A stretch of 11,852 bases of DNA. It comes from JAWXCM01 sp034408745 (GTDB lineage Bacteria > Acidobacteriota > Terriglobia > Bryobacterales > Bryobacteraceae). Below the pieces are notes generated by a model. It was not told the origin of the DNA, did not search any database, and worked only from the letters and a program-made list of their open reading frames with translations. The stretch spans positions 1 through 11,852 of the forward strand of contig JAWXCM010000127.1 of assembly GCA_034408745.1 (NCBI GenBank), in the 5' to 3' direction. How positions within the stretch are numbered: the first letter of the stretch is position 1; each line of letters begins with the position of its first letter. Below, one piece after another: positions 7,045-11,852 of the stretch. The position numbers were made by a program, and so were the translations under genes.

Positions 7045-7155
7045 ATGAACCGACCGCTCTGCTGGGCCTGCACGATTGTCGGACTCCTCGCCGTTTCGGC
7101 CATTCTGGGCCACACATCCGCCGCCGAGGCTGCCGTCAAGTTACTGACCGCTTAA
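7045..7155 (+). CDS. Putative small membrane/leader peptide upstream of fur
   Basis: A complete 36-codon frame runs from ATG (7045) to TAA and ends 15 bp before the Fur-family gene on the same strand. The product has a positive N-terminus (MNRP), a hydrophobic stretch (about residues 6-22, with TIVGLLAVSAILG) and a short tail AAEAAVKLLTA. It could be a single-pass membrane peptide or a cleaved secretory peptide. C6 and C9 form a CxxC pair at the start of the hydrophobic stretch. There is no Shine-Dalgarno. TAAAGT at 7031-7036 could be a -10 box with a very short leader. I do not recognise a family, and an ORF this short could occur by chance. Hydrophobicity, strand and tight spacing favour it being real. 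Confidence 0.45.
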   Translation: MNRPLCWACTIVGLLAVSAILGHTSAAEAAVKLLTA

Positions 7156-7170
7156 CTCTTACACGTTCTT

Positions 7171-7680
7171 ATGGGCGCAGAAGGCATCCGCCACTCACTT
7201 CGCGAAAGAGGCTTCCGCCTGACGCGCCAGCGCCAGATCCTGCTTGAACTGATTGACAAATCGGGCCAGCATCTGGACGCCGAACGGTTATATCAGATGG
7301 CGCGCGCCATCGATCCGAAGCTCAACCGCGTCACGGTTTACCGCACGCTGAAAATGCTGAAGCACGGCGGGCTTGTCGATGAACTCGACCTGATGCACGT
7401 TGAGGGCGATCAGCATTATTACGAAACGCGCATGAAGGGCGAGCATGCCCACATCATCTGTCTTCGCTGTGGACGTGTGGAAGAGTATTTCGGAGAGCCG
7501 CTGGAAAGCCTGAAGCGTCAGGTAGAGGCAGTATTTGGCTTCCAGATTGTGATTCAGCGCACTGAAGTAGGCGGCTACTGCTCTCACTGCCAGCGGCTGC
7601 GCGCTGAGGAACTGGCCGACGCAGCACGCGCGGCGGAAGCCACGGCGCCGGTTACCCGCACGGGCAAACGAGGCAGTTGA
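7171..7680 (+). CDS. Fur-family metal/peroxide-responsive transcriptional regulator
   Basis: The product is a dimeric DNA-binding repressor of the Fur/PerR/Zur superfamily, acting on the chromosome according to metal or peroxide state. The winged-helix domain contains RLTRQRQILLELI (16-28) and the recognition helix RVTVYRTLKML (53-63). The hinge and metal region has DQHYYETRMKGEHAHIIC, with H34, H92, H94 and E105 as candidate sensing-site ligands. Two CxxC pairs, C97/C100 and C137/C140, form the structural zinc site typical of Fur and PerR. At 169 residues it is longer than usual (about 140-150), because of an Ala-rich polar tail after residue 142. Sequence alone does not settle whether it senses iron, zinc, manganese or peroxide. 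No Shine-Dalgarno precedes the ATG; TACACG lies five bases upstream. Its TGA overlaps the next gene's ATG as TGATG, which suggests an operon. Confidence 0.9.
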   Translation: MGAEGIRHSLRERGFRLTRQRQILLELIDKSGQHLDAERLYQMARAIDPKLNRVTVYRTLKMLKHGGLVDELDLMHVEGDQHYYETRMKGEHAHIICLRCGRVEEYFGEPLESLKRQVEAVFGFQIVIQRTEVGGYCSHCQRLRAEELADAARAAEATAPVTRTGKRGS

Positions 7681-9347
7681 TGGCGGTCCGACCGCTCCCG
7701 GTCACCCGCGCCGCGAGCGTGGTGGTCAACACTCCGTCCGGCACACGCACCCGAGTCCCGCTCCACCCGACCCCTTTCCACATTGGCCGACAGTCCGACA
7801 ACCAGCTGGTTCTTCGCGACAATCGCGCGTCTCGAACCCACGCGCGTATCGAAGTTGAGGCCGGTGAGTATTACCTGCAGGACCTCAAAAGCAGTCACGG
7901 CACTTTCGTCAACAACGTCCGCATCACCCGGCACAAGCTGCAGGCGTCGGACCGGATCGAGTTTGGCTTCCCCGATTCCTACACCCTGGTCTTCACCTAC
8001 GATGACGACGAACTGAACCGCATCCTCGACCAGTTTCCGGGTCCGCACGCCGGGACCAACCCTGGGCTTTCGGGCAATCTGCAGAAGCTGCGCGCGCTGG
8101 TTGAAGTGGCCCGCGCCCTGCAGAATTCGCTCGCGATTGAGGATGTGCTGGCGGCCGTTGTGGAAGCCGCGCTCGCCATTACGGGCTGCGAGCGCGGATT
8201 TCTGCTGCTCAACCATGGCGGTAAGCTCGAGGTAAGCGTGGCCCGCGACCGCTACACCGGGAGCCTCGGCAAGGAGTCGCTGGAGGTAGCTCCGGACGCG
8301 CTTTTCGACGCGCTCCTCCACCGCCGGGAGCTGCTGTCGATGACCTTCAACTCGCAATCGGCTGAGCTGTCGAACCAGACGCTGCATGGCGCCGATCTGC
8401 GCAGCGTGGTTTGTATCCCGCTGGTTCGAATCCGCCCCGGCGCCAGCGACGAAACGTGCATGATTACTTCGCGCACGGACACGGTCGGAGTCCTGTATCT
8501 GGACGCGCGCCAGACGTCGGTCGACCTCTCCTCAGGGAATCGCGAGTTGCTCCAAACGCTGGCGCTGGAAGCTTCCACGGTTCTTGAGAACGCTCGACTG
8601 CTGGAGGAGGAGCGAGGGCGTCAGCGGCTCGACGAAGAGCTTGCCATTGCCCGCGAGATCCAGTCGAGCCTGCTGCCTCGCAAGCTGCCGTCCACCGGCT
8701 GGTTCCGCGCAGCCGGGTGGAGCATGCCGTCGCATGCCGTTGGCGGCGACTGCTACGATGTGCGCCAGCTCAGCCCCGACTCCTGGTCATCGGTGATCAC
8801 CGACGTCTCCGGAAAGGGCGTCAGCTCCGCGCTGCTCGCCGCACTGCTGCAAGGTTCTTTTCTTACCGGATCGGGCGAGATCGGCGCACAGATGTCGCGC
8901 ATCAATTCGTTTCTCTACGAACGAACCGAGGGCGAAAAGTACGCGACCGTCTTCTACTGCATCCTTCGTCACGACGGTCACATGACGTGGGCCAACGCAG
9001 GACACGTCAAGCCCTATGTGATCCGCGCGAACGGCGAACTGCGTACGTTGCAGACCACCGGAATGCCGCTCGGGATGCTCGACACGGCGGAGTTCGGCGT
9101 GGAGACGCTGACACTCAGTCCGGGCGACCGCATCCTCGCTTACAGCGACGGACTCACCGAAGCACAGAACGAAAAGGGTGAGTTCTTTAACGTGGCAAAT
9201 TTGAGGCGAGTTCTGCTGGCGCACGCCGGAGCCCCTGCCACAAAGCTGCTCAGCGAACTGGTAAACGAAGTGCAGCAGTTCACGGGAGGGGCGGTGCAAA
9301 GCGACGACATCACCGCCCTCGTCCTTGAGTACAATCCCGAGCCCTGA
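7680..9347 (+). CDS. FHA-GAF-PP2C (SpoIIE/RsbU-type) serine phosphatase
   Basis: This 555-residue cytoplasmic protein joins a phosphothreonine reader, a sensor and a phosphatase. The FHA domain (about 12-100) has G36-R37, S51-R52-xx-H54 and GTFVN (74-78), the residues that contact phosphothreonine. A GAF domain (about 130-310) follows, with EDVLAAVVEAALAITGCERGFLLL and TVGVLYLDAR. A helical linker, EELAIAREIQSSLLPRKLP, leads to the phosphatase domain. The metal-binding motifs are GGDCYD (355-360), DVSGKG (375-380), YSDGLTEA (488-495) and SDDIT (541-545). RsbU-like enzymes dephosphorylate anti-anti-sigma or other STAS proteins, thereby releasing sigma factors. No STAS or anti-sigma partner is encoded nearby. 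The ATG at 7680 is preferred over the adjacent TTG at 7677. GAGG lies about 8 nt upstream. The TGATG overlap couples it to the Fur gene, so its level may follow the same signal. Confidence 0.9.
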   Translation: MAVRPLPVTRAASVVVNTPSGTRTRVPLHPTPFHIGRQSDNQLVLRDNRASRTHARIEVEAGEYYLQDLKSSHGTFVNNVRITRHKLQASDRIEFGFPDSYTLVFTYDDDELNRILDQFPGPHAGTNPGLSGNLQKLRALVEVARALQNSLAIEDVLAAVVEAALAITGCERGFLLLNHGGKLEVSVARDRYTGSLGKESLEVAPDALFDALLHRRELLSMTFNSQSAELSNQTLHGADLRSVVCIPLVRIRPGASDETCMITSRTDTVGVLYLDARQTSVDLSSGNRELLQTLALEASTVLENARLLEEERGRQRLDEELAIAREIQSSLLPRKLPSTGWFRAAGWSMPSHAVGGDCYDVRQLSPDSWSSVITDVSGKGVSSALLAALLQGSFLTGSGEIGAQMSRINSFLYERTEGEKYATVFYCILRHDGHMTWANAGHVKPYVIRANGELRTLQTTGMPLGMLDTAEFGVETLTLSPGDRILAYSDGLTEAQNEKGEFFNVANLRRVLLAHAGAPATKLLSELVNEVQQFTGGAVQSDDITALVLEYNPEP

Positions 9348-9365
9348 GGCCTCTGCGCCGCTGGT

Positions 9366-9791
9366 TTAATTTGGTCGAGGGGTAACGCTGACCAGTCGAG
9401 GTCCCCAAGTCGTTTTGTTTGGACCATATAAGTCGATCAGAATACCCTCAGAGGTGCGTTGGTAGGTTGACGGTCGCAGCAACTCCGGAGGAGCGGCATG
9501 CCCCACATCTTCCAGACGGAAATCCCCCGCGAACATCAGCTTTCCGTCTCCCGACCAGATCCTGCACGGATTCACATCCTTGACCGGGTCAAACCGGCAA
9601 TCGTACCAGGTCGGCGCAAACTTAAACCCTGCTACGTGCGTTGCCTCCCGTGGCACGGAGTGTGGTCTCGTCAGTGGTGGCCAGACACCCAACAGAATTC
9701 CTTCCCGATAGACTGGGACACAAATCACAACGGCCAGCAGAACCCACAGAGTGGTCCGGACAATTGGGGAGCTGAGAACATTGACATTCAT
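9366..9791 (-). CDS. Membrane-anchored hypothetical protein
   Basis: I do not recognise a named family. The 141-residue product has one hydrophobic segment (about 11-28, LWVLLAVVICVPV) that acts as a membrane anchor or uncleaved signal, placing the rest outside the cytoplasm. The outer part has two cysteines, C65 and C76, inside WYDCRFDPVKDVNPCRIWSGDGK, then GDFRLEDVG and ILIDLYGPN. This pattern suggests a small disulfide-stabilised beta-rich domain. The gene reads less GC-rich at third positions than its neighbours, hinting at different ancestry. It lies 19 bp downstream of the TonB-receptor remnant on the same strand, so it may once have shared its transcript. It is convergent with the phosphatase gene, 18 bp between stops. 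No Shine-Dalgarno is evident before the ATG. Confidence 0.6.
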   Translation of the reverse strand: MNVNVLSSPIVRTTLWVLLAVVICVPVYREGILLGVWPPLTRPHSVPREATHVAGFKFAPTWYDCRFDPVKDVNPCRIWSGDGKLMFAGDFRLEDVGHAAPPELLRPSTYQRTSEGILIDLYGPNKTTWGPRLVSVTPRPN

Positions 9792-9810
9792 CAGATATCA
9801 CGGACCGGGT

Positions 9811-10050
9811 TTACCAGATCAGCTTCATGCCGAACTGCAGGTTGCGCGCCGTTGCTGCGCCCGTAATCGCACCGAAGTTCGCGGTCCCCAGCACGTTGCC
9901 CGGCGCACCGAAGCGCGGCGTGTTGGTGAATGTGAACGCTTCAAAACGGAACTGGAGCCGGATCTTCTCCAGCAGCTGGAACGATTTGCACGCGGCAGAC
10001 GCAAGCAGTATCGAAAGGAAGAGCGTTCGGGAACACAACCCTGAAGTCAT
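9811..10050 (-). pseudogene. TonB-dependent receptor remnant: signal peptide joined to last C-terminal strands
   Basis: The frame encodes 79 residues. The first 20 (MTSGLCSRTLFLSILLASAA) are a good Sec signal peptide. From about position 9987 leftwards the sequence KSFQLLEKIRLQFRFEAF, then FTNTPRFGAPGN, ANFGAITGA and ARNLQFGMKLIW, matches the closing beta-strands of the Oar-like TonB-dependent receptors common in Acidobacteriota, which normally have about 1000 residues. The plug, the regulatory domain and nearly all of the barrel are missing, while the frame stays open. The start keeps AGGA 4 nt upstream and a TATAGA box. This fits a large in-frame internal deletion that kept both gene ends. 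A functional mini-protein cannot be excluded, since the aromatic C-terminus needed for outer-membrane assembly is retained. Confidence 0.65.
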
Positions 10051-10062
10051 AGCTTCCTGGAG

Positions 10063-10068
10063 TCTATA
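10063..10068 (-). promoter_or_regulatory. Candidate -10 box (TATAGA) of the receptor remnant
   Basis: TATAGA on the minus strand lies 12 bp before the remnant's ATG, with AGGA (10055-10058) between as a ribosome-binding site. CTGACT, 15 bp further upstream, is a weak -35 match. Confidence 0.3.
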
Positions 10069-10129
10069 CCAACGTGGGACGCCAGTCAGCCGTCGATTGA
10101 AATCGATTCCCAATCGGCGGTTCTGATGT

Positions 10130-10135
10130 TATACT
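10130..10135 (+). promoter_or_regulatory. Candidate extended -10 box (TGTTATACT)
   Basis: TATACT preceded by TGT (10127-10129) fits an extended -10 element. It would start transcription near 10142, about 11 bp before the ATG at 10153. This argues against the in-frame ATG at 10126, which overlaps the box. TCGAT-TGAA-ATCGA at 10093-10106 is a small dyad just upstream that could bind a regulator. Confidence 0.35.
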
Positions 10136-10152
10136 TCCTCACCATCAGATCT

Positions 10153-10365
10153 ATGCCAGAATCTAAACCTGCTCCAGGCCTAAAATCCGTGAGGCTGAAC
10201 GTCGTAGTGGAACAAGTCAACCTCGCGATTGCCCTCATTGCCAACCGGGAACCCGCCGACCGCGTCAAGCTGTTGCTGGACGACGCCCACACCCGGCTGA
10301 CAGAAATTCTCATGTCCATCGGGGGAGGGGCAAATCCCATCATCGACGACGAACACAGCGGTTAA
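10153..10365 (+). CDS. Small hypothetical protein, 70 residues
   Basis: I do not recognise a family. The product has a short polar N-terminus, then a region likely to be helical from about residue 12 to 55 (VRLNVVVEQVNLAIALIA and RVKLLLDDAHTRLTEILMSI) with an NREPAD break, and an acidic tail. It has no signal peptide or membrane segment and would be cytoplasmic; two helices around a short turn could form a helical hairpin and dimerise. I chose the ATG at 10153 because an extended -10 box covers the upstream in-frame ATG at 10126. No Shine-Dalgarno is visible. The stop codon overlaps that of the convergent TPR gene. Coding status is moderately supported by the clean amphipathic pattern. Confidence 0.55.
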   Translation: MPESKPAPGLKSVRLNVVVEQVNLAIALIANREPADRVKLLLDDAHTRLTEILMSIGGGANPIIDDEHSG

Positions 10366-11852
10366 GCTTTGGACTTTAGTACGGCGGCAATGGCCTGCTG
10401 AAAGCGAGCATCGGCCCATAAGCCTGCTAGATCCGGATCATCCCGAATCAGGCTGAGTGTCGCCGCGTTTTTCACCGTTGAACGCAGGAACTCGACCGCC
10501 TGCGTTCGATTCCCACACAGTTCATACGCAATCGCGAGACGGCTGGCCACGCCCTGCCGCGCCGCCTGAGGAATCTTCTCGATGGCCGCCATGGAGCCAG
10601 CCTTGTCTCCCAGCCGTGCCCGATACTCGGCCAAATCCGCATACACAGAGCTGTCACCGGGAGTACCCAACAGCCGCTTTTCAGCCAGCTCCACCGCTTT
10701 GCGCAGGGCGGCTTCACTGCGCGACTCCGACCCGGGCGTCCACTTGTAGAAGATCCCGAGGTTGCCCCAGTGGTCATGCCGCGAGGGGTCCAAATCCACG
10801 GCCGTTTCGCCCGCTGTCGACGCCTCCCGGAAGCGATGCATGTAGAAGTACGTGGTGGCCAGACTCATGTAGGTCCGCGAAGCCTGGTGGTTCTTCAGCG
10901 ATCGCTGCAGAGCCTCAAGCGCTTCAGGGTATCGGCCCTGCACCATGTAGATACCACCCAGGTCGCGGAGGGCGATTTCATTCGCGGGAGCCAGCTTAAT
11001 GGCGCGTTTGAGCGCTGCCTCCGCCTCCTGGTATTGCTCGCCGCTGTAGTAGAACAGGCCGAGCAGGAGGTAGCCGTACCAGTCGGTCGGCCGCGAACGA
11101 ATGGAGGCCAGATACGATGCCTCGGCGTCCTTGCGGCGCCCCGCCCGCGCCAGCAGCCTTGCCAGTTCGCGGGCCGCGTCGGCGTTTTCCGGCGAGATCC
11201 GCAGCGCCTTCCGCAGTTCGGCCGTGGCTTCCTCCTGCTTGCCCGCCGTGCTGTAAACAGCCCCCAGGATCGCGTGCGTCATGGCGAGATTCGGCCCGAG
11301 CTGCACTCCACGTTCCGCGCTCGACCGAGCCTTATCCGCCGCCTCTTTCCCTCCCCCCGCGCGCGACCTGCGCCACCAGGCCTCGCCCAGACCCGCCCAA
11401 GCCAGCGCGAACTTCGGATCCCGCTCCGTGGCCCGCTCGTACGCCGCGATTGCCTTGTCCAGATTCCCGGAGCCTGGCACCTCAAACCGGGCCATGAATC
11501 CGCGCGCCTCCAGATAGGCCGCGAACGCATCGCTGGCGCCCGGCTCCGCACCAGCCTTGTCAGCGGCGGCCGCCACTTCCAGGTGAAGCAGCTTTGCAGC
11601 CTCTGCCGTCGCACGCTGCCTGCCTGCGGCGGGGTTGGAAGGCTGGTAGTCGAAGGTAGCTGCCCCTGTTTCACGCGCTTCCGCCGAATCGATCAGACGA
11701 ATGCGGAAGCGCACGCCGGAGCCGTTCTCTTCGGCTGTCCCGGCCAGCACGAAGTCGACGCCGTAGACCCGCCGCGCCTCTTCAGGGCTGGCAATCTCGC
11801 GGCGTCGAATCTCCCGCGACGGCACCGCCATTACTCGCGCCGACCCCTGCCC
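10362..11852 (-). CDS. TPR-repeat protein with FlgO-like start (N-terminus outside window), probably C-terminal part of a Ser/Thr kinase
   Basis: The frame is open to the right edge, so only the last 496 residues are seen. They begin with a FlgO-like segment, SREIRRREIASPEEARRVYGVDFVLAGTAEENGSGVRFRIRL shortened here to its two ends SREIRRREIASPEEARR and FVLAGTAEE. About eight to nine tetratricopeptide repeats follow, for example LDKAIAAYERATERDP, EEATAELRKALRISPENADA, YQEAEAALKRAIKLAPANE and YPEALEALQRSLKNH. The end, IRDDPDLAGLWADARFQQAI, is typical of TPR tails on acidobacterial Ser/Thr protein kinases and on adenylate-cyclase-like regulators. The kinase part is therefore an inference about sequence beyond the window. 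The ATG at 11831 is internal: seven more codons match the family just upstream. The repeats should act as a protein-binding scaffold. Its stop overlaps that of the small convergent gene. Confidence 0.82.
   Translation of the reverse strand, partial: GQGSARVMAVPSREIRRREIASPEEARRVYGVDFVLAGTAEENGSGVRFRIRLIDSAEARETGAATFDYQPSNPAAGRQRATAEAAKLLHLEVAAAADKAGAEPGASDAFAAYLEARGFMARFEVPGSGNLDKAIAAYERATERDPKFALAWAGLGEAWWRRSRAGGGKEAADKARSSAERGVQLGPNLAMTHAILGAVYSTAGKQEEATAELRKALRISPENADAARELARLLARAGRRKDAEASYLASIRSRPTDWYGYLLLGLFYYSGEQYQEAEAALKRAIKLAPANEIALRDLGGIYMVQGRYPEALEALQRSLKNHQASRTYMSLATTYFYMHRFREASTAGETAVDLDPSRHDHWGNLGIFYKWTPGSESRSEAALRKAVELAEKRLLGTPGDSSVYADLAEYRARLGDKAGSMAAIEKIPQAARQGVASRLAIAYELCGNRTQAVEFLRSTVKNAATLSLIRDDPDLAGLWADARFQQAIAAVLKSKA

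Noticed and set aside
1..11852. CRISPR array, toxin-antitoxin pair, prophage block or defence system
   Set aside because: No regularly spaced repeats, nuclease, helicase, integrase or small toxin/antitoxin gene pair was found. Most genes belong to known families.

Overview
The window looks like a GC-rich chromosome segment from an Acidobacteriota member, most likely near the Solibacter/Bryobacter group. The grounds are family content: an orphan MacB/FtsX-type (ADOP) permease, a secreted protein built of carboxypeptidase-regulatory-like repeats, the C-terminus of an Oar-like TonB-dependent receptor, BACON-like exported repeats, and a FlgO-like/TPR protein of the kind found C-terminal to Ser/Thr kinases. 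This assignment is inference from gene families, not from a marker gene. Shine-Dalgarno sequences are weak or missing before most genes, and several starts lie just behind a TACA-type hexamer.

Layout. 1-96: AT-rich sequence with a perfect 16-bp inverted repeat, probably the end of a mobile element lying mostly outside the window. It cuts off an ADOP permease gene (minus strand, to 614). 676-2840 (plus): alaC (glutamate-pyruvate aminotransferase), overlapping by 4 bp a GTG-started secreted BACON-like protein. 2849-3418 (minus): an exported SAM methyltransferase. 3419-3666: gap without a convincing gene. 3667-6944 (minus): a secreted repeat protein followed 14 bp later by the biotin carboxylase gene accC. 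7045-9347 (plus): a putative 36-residue membrane peptide, a Fur-family regulator, and an FHA-GAF-PP2C (RsbU-like) phosphatase, in a tight cluster. 9366-10050 (minus): a membrane-anchored hypothetical protein behind the collapsed remnant of a TonB-dependent receptor gene. 10153-10365 (plus): a 70-residue hypothetical protein. 10362-11852 (minus): the C-terminal part of a TPR protein that runs off the right edge. The last two genes share their stop codons.

Functionally the window mixes housekeeping metabolism (alaC, accC), regulation (Fur with a stress-type phosphatase) and cell-envelope proteins, with two decayed genes (ADOP permease, TonB receptor) marking past rearrangement. I see no CRISPR array, rRNA, tRNA, prophage block or defence island. 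No multi-gene undescribed system is evident. The best candidates for novelty are the Fur/phosphatase cluster with its leader peptide, the receptor remnant that kept both ends, and the start-proximal -10-like hexamers.
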